NCBI GenBank assembly: GCA_963677165.2
Contig: CAXXSX010000002.1
Span: forward strand, 4,464,001 to 4,528,000
Origin: JAFGXT01 sp963677165
Lineage (GTDB): Bacteria; Verrucomicrobiota; Lentisphaeria; Victivallales; SZUA-371
Length of the DNA stretch: 64,000 bases
Reading direction: 5' to 3'
The position numbers and the translations under genes are program-made. A model generated the notes under the pieces. The model saw only the letters and a program-made list of their open reading frames with translations, made no database searches and had not been told where the DNA came from. Positions 18,564-27,562 of the stretch are shown here, in pieces (the stretch's first letter is position 1; each line of letters begins with the position of its first letter).

Positions 18564-19685
18564 ATGGCAAACGAGCTGAACCGCAATACTTATCTGTCGA
18601 AGAATGTCGGGGACTACCCCGCAGAAGTAGAAATTATGGGGCGTAAATATATTAAGGTTGAAGATCTTAGATATGGAACCAATCCTCACCAGCCAGCTGC
18701 GTATTACAAGCCGGTTGATCAGGTTGCCCCGATCGGAGATATGGAAGTATTGAAAAACGGTAAAAGCGGACTCTCTCAGACTAACCTCGAGGATATTTCT
18801 TATTCGTTGAATATTGTGAAATTTTTTGATACGCCCGCCTGTGCCGTTATGAAACACGTAAATCCGAGCGGTGCCGCCGTAATGCGTGAAGGCGAGTCAC
18901 TTAAAGATGTTTATATGAAAGCTCGTGATGCTGATGCCCGTGCTGCTTTCGGCAGTGTGATTGCGTTCAATGTTGAACTCGATGTTGAAACCGCAGAAGA
19001 GATTATGGGAACGTTCGTAGAATGCGTAGTTGCTCCGTCATTTGCCGACGGCGTACTTGAGGTGTTCAACGACACCGAACGTTTTAAACTTAACCGTCAT
19101 GTTCGCATATTGAAATGCGGCGATCTTTCCGCTTTGCCGAAATATACCGATGACGCTCATGCCGCGTCTGCTAATACGATGAAAGTTCTGGCTGATGGTT
19201 CCGTTGTTGTAGCGGCTCCGCTGCTGACGAATATTCATGGGGTTGATGAGCTCAAACCTGCCGAAGCTGAAAACAAGCGTGCGGGAGCTCAGAAGTCAAC
19301 TGTTGAAGCCACAAAAGAGCAGCTGGAAGATATGCTCTTCGGTTGGTACGTAAACTTGAGCGTTCGTTCCAATGGCGTGGTTATTGTTAAAAACGGTCAG
19401 ACTCTTTCTGTCGGTACCGGCGAACAAGACCGTGTGGGGGCGGTTGAACAGGCTATCGATAAGTTTTCTCATAAATACAAAGGCGAAGGAACTCTCGAAG
19501 GCGCGGTTATGTCCAGCGATGGTTTCTTCCCGTTTGAGGATGGCGTGGAAACAGCTGCAAAAGCTGGAATCAAAGCGATTATTGCCCCGGCCGGGTCACT
19601 GCGTGACGCTGACGTGATTAAACGCGCCAACGAACTTGGCGTTACGCTTTACCACGCTCCTGAACGTATTTTTTCTCACCACTAA
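18564..19685 (+). CDS. Stand-alone AICAR formyltransferase (PurH C-terminal domain homologue)
   Basis: Transfers a formyl group from 10-formyl-tetrahydrofolate to AICAR in the penultimate step of IMP synthesis. The 373-residue protein aligns with the transformylase half of PurH: LRYGTNPHQPAAYY near 40, the catalytic Lys-His in MKHVNPSGAA, DADARAAFGSVIAFN, and SSDGFFPFEDGVETAA near the C-terminus. The N-terminal IMP cyclohydrolase domain of normal PurH is missing, so a separate enzyme must close the ring. GGAG at 18554-18557 supports the ATG at 18564 over the in-frame ATG at 18552. An R1 repeat begins one base after its stop, followed by a terminator. Confidence 0.88.
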   Translation: MANELNRNTYLSKNVGDYPAEVEIMGRKYIKVEDLRYGTNPHQPAAYYKPVDQVAPIGDMEVLKNGKSGLSQTNLEDISYSLNIVKFFDTPACAVMKHVNPSGAAVMREGESLKDVYMKARDADARAAFGSVIAFNVELDVETAEEIMGTFVECVVAPSFADGVLEVFNDTERFKLNRHVRILKCGDLSALPKYTDDAHAASANTMKVLADGSVVVAAPLLTNIHGVDELKPAEAENKRAGAQKSTVEATKEQLEDMLFGWYVNLSVRSNGVVIVKNGQTLSVGTGEQDRVGAVEQAIDKFSHKYKGEGTLEGAVMSSDGFFPFEDGVETAAKAGIKAIIAPAGSLRDADVIKRANELGVTLYHAPERIFSHH

Positions 19686-19686
19686 A

Positions 19687-19750
19687 TCCGTACGACGGAT
19701 AGCGGGAAACCGCTTCATACTTCGCGCCATGCGCTACGGAAGCGGGAAAC
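19687..19750 (+). repeat. R1 repeat copy b, one base after the AICAR formyltransferase stop
   Basis: Starts TCCGTACGACGGATAGCG and ends GCTACGGAAGCGGGAAAC. The end-to-end pairing TCCGTA/TACGGA is present. An inner hairpin AGCGG-GAAA-CCGCT with a GNRA-type tetraloop is visible. Confidence 0.8.
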
Positions 19751-19764
19751 TGATAAATAAATAT

Positions 19765-19800
19765 AAGGCGGTAATGGATACAGTTCCATTGCCGCCTTTT
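19765..19800 (+). terminator. Intrinsic terminator after the AICAR formyltransferase gene
   Basis: AAGGCGGTAATGGA (19765-19778) pairs with TCCATTGCCGCCTT (19785-19798), 14 bp with one G-T wobble and a 6-base loop, followed by TTTT. Confidence 0.85.
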
Positions 19801-19897
19801 GACTATAAAATCATAAAAAAATATTTCGACTGCAAAGAATTACCTTATTCGCGCGTCATGTTAATAAAGCTCTTTTAATATATCGGGATGATTTTAT

Positions 19898-22800
19898 ATG
19901 CTTCGCAAAGGATTGGGATTTTTGATATGTATGGTTGCTGTTGTCGCAGTTTGGGCGGCGGGCAAGACCAGTATGCTGGCTCTGATGGGGCAGCCTGAAT
20001 TATGTTTGAAACTTACTGCTGAACTCTCCGGGGATGACGGTATTATTTTACTGGAACGTCAGGAGATTGATAAGGTCATTGGCGAACTGAAGCTTAATTC
20101 CCTTGGTGCGACGATTGGCCGATTATCGAAAAAATTTCCCCATGTTGACATATTTGCAGTTATTACTCCTGCCGGATTAATTGTTTTTAACGCGAAAAAT
20201 GGTTGTCGGCTGCTGGATTCTTCGTCCGACCATTCTGCCGATAAGATTCGTTTCGCTTTGAAGAAACTAATCCATAAACCAGTATATGTTTCAGTTGTTT
20301 CTGTCCGCAATGTTGGAGTGTCTCCAAAGCTTAAAGAAAAAACGAATGCTTTGATTGATTCTATTGAACGGCTGTTGACTGAGAAAGATCAGGTTCAACT
20401 ATTGGAGCGCTCTAATCTTGATCTGGTTAATTCCGAACGCAAACTCACTGGAAAGCAGTTTCAACTGATAAATTCAGCCAAGGTTTTGTCGTTTGAATTT
20501 GAACCGGAAGGAAATGTGGCGCATATCAACCTGAAAATTTCGGTTTCCAATATCAAGGGAAATCGACTTGGACAACTTGAATATAAGGATATTTTCGGTA
20601 AAAAGAAGGGCGAAGCCGGGCAAATTGTTAAGGATTTAGAGCCATTGCTCAAATTGCAGTCCGTTAACGGTAAACGTAAAAAAGAAGCGGCAAGTTTTTT
20701 TGCGGAATATCAGACGTTGATCAAAAACGGGAAAAAATATTCCGAGGCTGCGGAAAAGTTGAATGCGGCATTGGCGCTTGAGCCGATGAACTCCAAGTAT
20801 CGTTATGCCGAATTGGAACTGTATTCAAAATCCTGCTATAATCAGGTTTGGCGAAGATGGATCGATAATTCCAGGCGACAGCTTGAGCGCTGTAAGAAAT
20901 TCCACAAAGACTTTCCAAATTATCTGTCTCCTGATTTTAATACCAAATACATTTTTAATTATTATAAGGTATTCCAGCGGGCTCCTTACCTTTTTTTGTC
21001 TGATCGTTCCGGGGCACATGTTGCTCCGACTTCCGGTGAGGCTGCTGAGATGGATGCTTTATGCGATGAGTTGAGGCCGTTGTTCGTGGCTGATCTGAAA
21101 CACAATTATTGTAAATTTGATCTCTCCGACGGCATAAATTCAGATAGGGAACTATGGTGTTATTGTGATGCTGTCTGGCGAAGTACCCTTATTGAATATT
21201 CCGGTGAATTTGCAAAATGGCTGGACCTGCGCCGAAATACTTTCCTGAAATTCTATGAGGATGCTGAGAAGTATGCCCGTAAAAATCCCGGCAGTATTTC
21301 CAAAGCAAATGAAAGAATAAATAGTCTGGTAAATAGTTTCTGGTTTCATCTTGATTCCAGGATATGTGATTCAAACAATCAAGCCTTAATTGATTATTAC
21401 AAGTCCAGTGAGAAATATATAAAGTTCTGTGAAAAGTCGTCGCTGTTGTCTGTGAAAAAAGCGGCATTAAGAATGGATTTTTTACGTTGTGCCGTTAGTT
21501 TTCCACGCAATAAACAAACGCTGGAAAAATTATTTAACGAATATTATGAGAAAATGTATAAACTTGATCCTGACTCATTTAAATCTTCGCAGTGCTGGAT
21601 TGATTTTTATGGTTTTACCACATGGTGGATAAGGACTCCGAATTTTGATAAACGTTGCCGGGAAAAATTCCGTGAGAAAAAAGGGTTAATTACCGCAAAA
21701 GAAAACCTTAAGGAATTATGCTTAAAGCGGAAGTGGGATGCTCTTGTTCCGTACGTTGAACAGATGCGTAATGAACATATTGCGGCGATCAAAAAGGGAA
21801 CTTTCTGTAATATCTACAGTACTCTGGTTCATGGTTTTTCCGATTTCAAGTTGCCGGATAATCCGAATGCCATAAAAATATTTAACCGTATGAATGCCGA
21901 TTTTTCCATCAAGACATTCACATACAATCAGATGTTCTGTGGAAAGAAAATGATCCTCCGGGGGCTGACTCAACACAATGGCAAAATATTTATGATGTTC
22001 CGGGAAAGGCGTAAACTGTGTATTGGCATGTGGGATCCGGTGCGCGATTCCACCGATGTTATTTTGTCTCCTATTAAAGCATTTCCCCAGATATATGATC
22101 GTACCAGTTTTATCCGGGAAAAAGAGAATAGGATAGCGGCCTCGGATAAATATATTGTGATTCCTTTTCAGGATGGTCGTGTAGCCGTTTTTTCGAGAAC
22201 TGATGAGGTATGGCGCGTGCTGCCCAAGATGGCGTCGGCACCTGTTCGTGGTATCGTTATTTTGAATGAAAAAATTTATATCGCCTGCAGGCATCAACAT
22301 AAGTACGACAGTTATTTGATTTCATTTAAACCTGACGGCAGTGAATATAAAGTCATCTTATCTTATGACCGCAAAGACAAACAGAACGAGCCAGAGAAAA
22401 TCAACGGAATGATTAATTGCCTGGTTACAGTGAATTCCTCCGACCTTGCATTTCTTGTTTTTTCTAAAAGAAAGAATATTGTTTTCAGGTATAATACATT
22501 GAAAGATACTTTTGAGCGTATTACAACCTTGCCGGTAAACGGTAACCAGGACTGTCTTTTTATGCAGAATGGAGTGATGTATTGTAATACTCAGGGATTT
22601 GGCAGTCGTTTATATCGTATTGATCCGGCAACCGGAAAATTCGAGTGTGTCTTTATTCAGGATGAATTTAATTATCGGATGAACCCGAAAGATCATCCGG
22701 TAAAAGTACATTCTAAGTGGTCGATCGCGCCGCCGTATCTCTTAAAGAACGGATATCTATGGAGCTCATACATGGAACCCGCTGTCGTTGATATGACTGA

Positions 22801-22939
22801 TCCGGCAAAATCCCCTCCTTTGATGATGATCCCATCGCCATATTTGACTGATGGTCCAGGACAGTCAGTGATCTATTATGGTTTTTATCGTTGTTATGTC
22901 GTCACGCCGAAAAAAGAAGAAACACGTAGTTCGAATTAA
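19898..22939 (+). CDS. Large exported protein of unknown function with TPR-like and propeller-like regions
   Basis: A 1013-residue protein with an N-terminal signal sequence (hydrophobic 6-20, likely cut near VWA-AG). Residues about 25-230 contain LLERQEIDKVIGELKL and a later repeat-like LLERSNLDLVNSERKL, a pattern reminiscent of the nucleotide-free CsgG/TolB-N-like domains of envelope proteins. Residues about 280-320 look like a TPR (EAAEKLNAALALEPMNSKYR). The C-terminal 350 residues have repeated beta-strand patterns such as LYRIDPATGKFE and could form a propeller. I cannot assign it to a named family. Its stop overlaps the stop of the convergent FapA-like gene by 4 bases. Confidence 0.7.
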   Translation: MLRKGLGFLICMVAVVAVWAAGKTSMLALMGQPELCLKLTAELSGDDGIILLERQEIDKVIGELKLNSLGATIGRLSKKFPHVDIFAVITPAGLIVFNAKNGCRLLDSSSDHSADKIRFALKKLIHKPVYVSVVSVRNVGVSPKLKEKTNALIDSIERLLTEKDQVQLLERSNLDLVNSERKLTGKQFQLINSAKVLSFEFEPEGNVAHINLKISVSNIKGNRLGQLEYKDIFGKKKGEAGQIVKDLEPLLKLQSVNGKRKKEAASFFAEYQTLIKNGKKYSEAAEKLNAALALEPMNSKYRYAELELYSKSCYNQVWRRWIDNSRRQLERCKKFHKDFPNYLSPDFNTKYIFNYYKVFQRAPYLFLSDRSGAHVAPTSGEAAEMDALCDELRPLFVADLKHNYCKFDLSDGINSDRELWCYCDAVWRSTLIEYSGEFAKWLDLRRNTFLKFYEDAEKYARKNPGSISKANERINSLVNSFWFHLDSRICDSNNQALIDYYKSSEKYIKFCEKSSLLSVKKAALRMDFLRCAVSFPRNKQTLEKLFNEYYEKMYKLDPDSFKSSQCWIDFYGFTTWWIRTPNFDKRCREKFREKKGLITAKENLKELCLKRKWDALVPYVEQMRNEHIAAIKKGTFCNIYSTLVHGFSDFKLPDNPNAIKIFNRMNADFSIKTFTYNQMFCGKKMILRGLTQHNGKIFMMFRERRKLCIGMWDPVRDSTDVILSPIKAFPQIYDRTSFIREKENRIAASDKYIVIPFQDGRVAVFSRTDEVWRVLPKMASAPVRGIVILNEKIYIACRHQHKYDSYLISFKPDGSEYKVILSYDRKDKQNEPEKINGMINCLVTVNSSDLAFLVFSKRKNIVFRYNTLKDTFERITTLPVNGNQDCLFMQNGVMYCNTQGFGSRLYRIDPATGKFECVFIQDEFNYRMNPKDHPVKVHSKWSIAPPYLLKNGYLWSSYMEPAVVDMTDPAKSPPLMMIPSPYLTDGPGQSVIYYGFYRCYVVTPKKEETRSSN

Positions 22940-24417
22940 TCTTTCGGAGGTGATTCGCGTTCGAATTTTCTGGCGTTATCGATCAGGCGAATACGTGGTA
23001 TAGTGCGGATGCCGCCTTGGAACGAATTAATTACATAGGTTACATTCTGGGTTTCCGATTCCATTATTTTCTGATATTCGGAACACAGATACATCTCAAC
23101 ATTACGGTGAATCCTGCGGCTTACAGATATCATTGGATTGGCTTTTTTGTTCATCTCTTCGTTAATTGCCTGAATCTCTTTCGGGATTTCCCGGTTTCTC
23201 ATATTCAGCTTGGTAAACTCAGCAGTAAATTCACGAAGTTTCTGTTTGTCTTCAGGACGAAGTTTTGCGAGTTCTCCTGGATTTCTGACATAGAAATCCA
23301 GCTTATTACTGAGCTGTTCCAGTCTTTTTTTGTTTTCCTTGACTTCTTTGTTTAAGGCAGTGATATGTTCTCCGTCAACATAGTTTTTTCCGGAAATTAA
23401 TACGGTTTTAATCGCCATGTCCGAGCCGATCATTTTTGCTTCAATTCCACCCTGGGCTGTTATTTGACCTCCAATAATAGAGCCATTGGAAACATCAACA
23501 AAACCAAGTGTCTTGATGTGGCTTTCGAGTATTTCATTTTTTACAATAACGTTTCCCTGGCATTCTACATTGCATTCGTCAATATATCTGGCTTCCAGAG
23601 AACCACCACATTTGATCTTACCGATTTTTTTACCGTAGACTCCACCATTCATCTCTATGCTGCTGCCAGCTTCCAGGTATGAGGGTTCCACATTTCCTTT
23701 GATTGTAAGTTTTTTCCCAGCTTTAACAGCCATGCCTTCAGCAATATCTCCACGGATTTCAATAGAACCCACAAAATCAATGTTTCCTGTTTTTGTGTCA
23801 ATCTTTCCGTCGATTACATAGCTATCAGTGATGGATATACGGCTCCCTTCACAAACAACTCTGCCGGGGAATTTGGCTACATAACAATCTCTAGCATCTT
23901 CTGGATCTTTATCGTTTGCCATCCGAATTCCGTCACCCATATCAACATTCAAAGACTCCAACTTTTCCGGCTGTATTTTTTCTCCTTTTAAGGAGAGACC
24001 GGGAACACCGGGGGTGGGCTTTACAACCCTGGCTACTGCCTGTCCGGCGTTGACGTTGTCAAAAGATAAAAGTCCTTGAGCACTTTCACAGGATATTGGT
24101 TTGGATGGTTTTACTAGAAAATTAAATCTCCCAGGCAACCCCTCTTCTGCGGGTTTTCCGCGCATGATTACGATATTTTTTGGCTGTTTTCCCATACTTG
24201 CCTGACCGGCGAGAGACTGAACGCCTTCGGTTATGATTTTCCCGTAAAGATTCAGTTTTTTTAGAATATCGTATATGTCTTTATTAGTAACTGTAGTTTT
24301 TCCACCCACTACAGTAAGATCTGCCCAGAGTTCCAAATCATTATTTTCATAATTCAAGGTTAAGGTAAATTTATCGTCCTTAACCAGAATTGAATTTTCA
24401 GCCCTTTCAATATTCAC
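22936..24417 (-). CDS. FapA-family (DUF342) polymer-forming protein
   Basis: A 493-residue cytoplasmic protein. The centre (about 190-340) is a right-handed parallel beta-helix with the DUF342 pattern of short repeats: GKIDTKTGNIDFVGSI, GDIAEGMAVKAGKKLTIKG, and GGSLEARYIDECNVECQG. The C-terminus (about 345-410) is a coiled coil. DUF342 proteins are linked to cell-shape or signalling functions, without an enzyme activity. The start is GTG with AAGGGG 6 bases upstream. It lies 94 bases downstream of the SpoIIE-type phosphatase on the same strand, so the two may be co-transcribed. Confidence 0.85.
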   Translation of the reverse strand: MNIERAENSILVKDDKFTLTLNYENNDLELWADLTVVGGKTTVTNKDIYDILKKLNLYGKIITEGVQSLAGQASMGKQPKNIVIMRGKPAEEGLPGRFNFLVKPSKPISCESAQGLLSFDNVNAGQAVARVVKPTPGVPGLSLKGEKIQPEKLESLNVDMGDGIRMANDKDPEDARDCYVAKFPGRVVCEGSRISITDSYVIDGKIDTKTGNIDFVGSIEIRGDIAEGMAVKAGKKLTIKGNVEPSYLEAGSSIEMNGGVYGKKIGKIKCGGSLEARYIDECNVECQGNVIVKNEILESHIKTLGFVDVSNGSIIGGQITAQGGIEAKMIGSDMAIKTVLISGKNYVDGEHITALNKEVKENKKRLEQLSNKLDFYVRNPGELAKLRPEDKQKLREFTAEFTKLNMRNREIPKEIQAINEEMNKKANPMISVSRRIHRNVEMYLCSEYQKIMESETQNVTYVINSFQGGIRTIPRIRLIDNARKFERESPPKD

Positions 24418-24511
24418 TGTATTCCCCTTGATACATATTTCTTAAATCCACTGCTTTATCCCCACATTATCGGCAGGATTTTTGTTTTATTAAATTGAAG
24501 TTAAGAAAAAA

Positions 24512-26215
24512 TCAATTTTTACTGAAAACCATAACTGTTATATCATCAAAACGGTTGCCTGACTCATATTTTATGACATCTTCTACAATCGCAGGGCATA
24601 GTTGATCGGATTTTGCACCTTTCAACGTGCTTGATATCAGTTGGGATAACCGATTCGTTCCATAAAGGACCTGATCTGGAGATATAGCCTCAGTAACCCC
24701 ATCTGTATACATAATCAACGTATCGCCGCTGTCTATTGCTTCCGTTTTTGACCTATAGGTATTCTCCGGCATAATTCCAAGCGCCATATCTCCAGTAAGG
24801 CCAAAGTTTGCTGTTGTGGTATCCTCTTTGATTCTTTCGACTTCATTGTGTCCGCCATTGGCATATGTCATTATTCCTTTTTCGACATCATATATCGCGA
24901 GAAATAAAGTAACAAACATGCATGTTTCATTTTCCTGACACAATATACGGTTAGCCAGCGTGAGTATCTTTCCGGGATCATCATGACTGAAACACAAATC
25001 CCTGAGTAAAGTCCGGACTACAGCCATGAAGAATGCGGCTGGAACGCCTTTACCTGAAACATCGCCGATAATCATTATAAGCTTGCCGTTGATTTCAAAA
25101 GTATCATAAAAGTCGCCGGCTACTTCTTTGGCCGGTTCCAGCATTGCGTTGACAGTGTAATATTCACTTTGAGGAAATTTTCTAGGCAACAGTGACTGCT
25201 GAATTTCCCGGGCAATTTTTATCTCACTTTCCACCGATTGTCTCGCGGCGGTTTCCTCTTTCAGTGACTTTATGTAGTCACATAGTTGCCCTCCCAATTG
25301 ATTAAAGGCTTTGGCCAGCTCGCATGTTTCGTATGATCCGGCTTCTTCAACTTTTACAGAAAAGTCACCTTCTCCCATTTTCTTTACGCCGGATAACAGT
25401 CGTTTCAGAGGTGCGGTGATATTGCCGGACAGCCATAATCCGAATAAGCTGGATAGACAAAGAATAATAAAAATAAACGGGATGCTTAATAAACGGATTT
25501 TGGTGCTGAATAAGGTTGAAGAACGCTGGATTTTGGCATCAACTATATCGGAAAATTGTTTTTCTTTAATGGATAATTGTTCGTGTACGGGACCGAAATA
25601 ACGATTAATGGATACTGCTGTTGTCAGCATAAAAGGGGTGTTAGGGATTTTACAGGTAACCATGAATTTATCGTTCTCATTATTGTTTTCATCGATAAAT
25701 TTGTACGACCCACTCACCATATCTTTTTGGAATGCCTGTTTAACATAATCCCACATTTGAGGATATTTTTTTGACCATTCCTTGTAATTTCTTCCTTCAA
25801 TATTAGGATTTTTATGGATGATCGCTTCTCCTTTTCGATCCATCATATCAGAATAACCGGCATCTTTTCCATATACTAAAACAGGAGTAACTACAAGTTT
25901 TCTTAATTTCTGGTCTTTTCGAAGAGTTGCATAATCTCTGAGATATTCCGGTGTTTTTTTACTCAGGTATTCAGATACTTCCAGTGCAACACATTCTGTT
26001 CGGAGACGAATGATAATTTTTCCAAGAACTGAAAGGTTTCGACGGGAAAGCTGTCTATTGAATTTTGTTATGTTGCCAACACTGGCTTCTGCCAGGTCAA
26101 TATGTTTTTCGGTTAGTTGTCCAATCGCGTATAAGTCGAAAAATATGTAAACGCCGCAAATTAGTAAAACTATTAATAAGATATATGATAAAAGAATTTT
26201 ATTTCGAAGTTTCAA
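24512..26215 (-). CDS. Membrane SpoIIE/RsbU-type PP2C phosphatase with extracellular sensor and HAMP
   Basis: A 567-residue receptor phosphatase. A first membrane helix (about 8-28) is followed by a periplasmic dCache-like sensor (about 30-235), a second helix (about 240-265), a HAMP domain (NITAPLKRLLSGVKKMGEGDF), a short coiled coil, and a PP2C domain from about 345. Metal-binding motifs GDFYD, GDVSGKGVPAAFFM, NGGHNEVE and MYTDGVTEA are intact. Such proteins usually dephosphorylate an anti-anti-sigma factor; no such target is encoded nearby. The start is TTG with GGGAG 7 bases upstream. Confidence 0.9.
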   Translation of the reverse strand: MKLRNKILLSYILLIVLLICGVYIFFDLYAIGQLTEKHIDLAEASVGNITKFNRQLSRRNLSVLGKIIIRLRTECVALEVSEYLSKKTPEYLRDYATLRKDQKLRKLVVTPVLVYGKDAGYSDMMDRKGEAIIHKNPNIEGRNYKEWSKKYPQMWDYVKQAFQKDMVSGSYKFIDENNNENDKFMVTCKIPNTPFMLTTAVSINRYFGPVHEQLSIKEKQFSDIVDAKIQRSSTLFSTKIRLLSIPFIFIILCLSSLFGLWLSGNITAPLKRLLSGVKKMGEGDFSVKVEEAGSYETCELAKAFNQLGGQLCDYIKSLKEETAARQSVESEIKIAREIQQSLLPRKFPQSEYYTVNAMLEPAKEVAGDFYDTFEINGKLIMIIGDVSGKGVPAAFFMAVVRTLLRDLCFSHDDPGKILTLANRILCQENETCMFVTLFLAIYDVEKGIMTYANGGHNEVERIKEDTTTANFGLTGDMALGIMPENTYRSKTEAIDSGDTLIMYTDGVTEAISPDQVLYGTNRLSQLISSTLKGAKSDQLCPAIVEDVIKYESGNRFDDITVMVFSKN

Positions 26216-26419
26216 CGTTTTTCTCCCAGCCGTCTTAATATTAATAAAGATACATTCATATGTAATATAATCAAGTCTTGTTCAAGTGAGGATTTGATTA
26301 ATTGTTTCTATGTCGTTGCTATATGATAAAAAGAAATCTCTTGTTCTCTGGCGTTTGAGAGAGTTAGAGCGACGTTTTATTATAATTTGTGAAATTTGTC
26401 TCTTATTTTTTTACAGCTA

Positions 26420-26448
26420 TTGACATGGAGATTGGAGAGTGTTATAAT
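26420..26448 (+). promoter_or_regulatory. Consensus sigma-70 promoter of the LacI-family gene
   Basis: TTGACA (26420-26425), exactly 17 bases, TATAAT (26443-26448): a perfect match to both hexamers and the optimal spacing. It sits 50 bases before the LacI start. Confidence 0.88.
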
Positions 26449-26473
26449 AATTGCAGAAACGATTCGGCAAACG

Positions 26474-26485
26474 TTAGTATTAATT
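26474..26485 (+). promoter_or_regulatory. Candidate regulatory motif, copy 1 (TTAGTATTAATT)
   Basis: The 12-mer TTAGTATTAATT occurs here, downstream of the LacI-gene -10, and again at 27539-27550 just before the glycosidase gene. A flanking AC, one variable base and then the motif are also shared (ACGTTAG / ACATTAG). It may be an operator or a repeated leader. Confidence 0.4.
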
Positions 26486-26498
26486 ATGGAAAAACGTT

Positions 26499-27533
26499 AT
26501 GAAACGAACAGGGAAAGTAAAACTTAAAGATATAGCAGAAGCGTCGGGGGTAGCGGTGACGACCGTATCTGCGGCACTGAACCGTACGGGGCGCGTAAGC
26601 GAGGAGTTGCGTAAAAAGATTTTAAAAGTTTCACGACAAATGAACTATGAGCCCAACATAGCCGCGAAACTTTTGAAACAGAAAAACTGTACTGACATTG
26701 GCCTGATCATCAGCGATATACCTGAACGTATATTTGGATCCGGTTATTTCCAGCCTATGATTGCGAGTTTTATTCAGTATTGTGAAGAAGAAGATATCCG
26801 CTGTCAGATTGAGTATCATAACCCTCTGGCTGGAGAGCATCTGATTCCATCGCTGTTGACGAATGGTCTTGCCGGAGGCGTCCTTCATGGAGGTTGCATT
26901 ACTCCAGCAATAGGACAATGGCTGGAAAACAATCCGGACTTTCCATTTGTGGCATTTGAGGAAGATTGTAAATATAACATTACTTCTGATTATAATGAGG
27001 CATTTTATAAGGGGATTCAGTATGTTGTCGCTCTTGGACACAGTCGGTTTGGTCTGATTCATGGACCGCAGTTGTATACGAAGCAGCGTCAGATGAAAGA
27101 AGGGTTCATGCGTGCGGTTCAGGATTTTGGACTTGAGACTCGCGACGAGTGGATTGCATCTTTGAGCTTGGAAAAGGATATTGATACGTTAGAGAATGCG
27201 GTTGAATGGGGGCGTCAATTAATGTCTCAGTCGGAGATCCCTTCAGCGATAATCTGTACAGACGGACGAACCGTAAAAGGATTGCTGCATGCAATTTGTG
27301 AAGCGGGGAAAAAAGTACCCGATGATATCAGCATTTTGGCATGTTCATCAAATACCGAGGCTGAACAAACTTATCCGGCTGTTTCATCTATTTATTGGAA
27401 TGCTCCAGAAGCGATATTTCGTGGTATAAACATATTGAAGTCGCTGATGAGTAAATCTAAAGTCAGAAATCCGCAGCAGGTGATAGAGCCGGTTATGACG
27501 ATTCGAAAAAGTATAGCGAAATATGTCAGATAA
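26499..27533 (+). CDS. LacI-family transcriptional regulator
   Basis: A 344-residue one-component sugar regulator. The N-terminal helix-turn-helix is VKLKDIAEASGVAVTTVSAALN (residues 7-28) with the hinge region ending AAKLLKQKN near 64. The rest is the periplasmic-binding-protein-like effector domain (DIGLIISDIP onward, ending in DDISILACSS). It is transcribed from a consensus promoter and is followed 29 bases later by a large secreted glycosidase-like protein, so that gene and the pseudopilin behind it are the likely targets. The effector is unknown. Confidence 0.9.
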   Translation: MKRTGKVKLKDIAEASGVAVTTVSAALNRTGRVSEELRKKILKVSRQMNYEPNIAAKLLKQKNCTDIGLIISDIPERIFGSGYFQPMIASFIQYCEEEDIRCQIEYHNPLAGEHLIPSLLTNGLAGGVLHGGCITPAIGQWLENNPDFPFVAFEEDCKYNITSDYNEAFYKGIQYVVALGHSRFGLIHGPQLYTKQRQMKEGFMRAVQDFGLETRDEWIASLSLEKDIDTLENAVEWGRQLMSQSEIPSAIICTDGRTVKGLLHAICEAGKKVPDDISILACSSNTEAEQTYPAVSSIYWNAPEAIFRGINILKSLMSKSKVRNPQQVIEPVMTIRKSIAKYVR

Positions 27534-27538
27534 ATACA

Positions 27539-27550
27539 TTAGTATTAATT
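27539..27550 (+). promoter_or_regulatory. Candidate regulatory motif, copy 2 (TTAGTATTAATT)
   Basis: Exact repeat of the 12-mer at 26474-26485. It lies between the LacI stop and the GAGGAGG ribosome site of the next gene. Confidence 0.4.
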
Positions 27551-27562
27551 GAGGAGGAATGA

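Noticed and set aside
19636..19878. 80-codon plus-strand frame after the AICAR formyltransferase gene
   Set aside because: It consists of the R1 repeat and the terminator hairpin.
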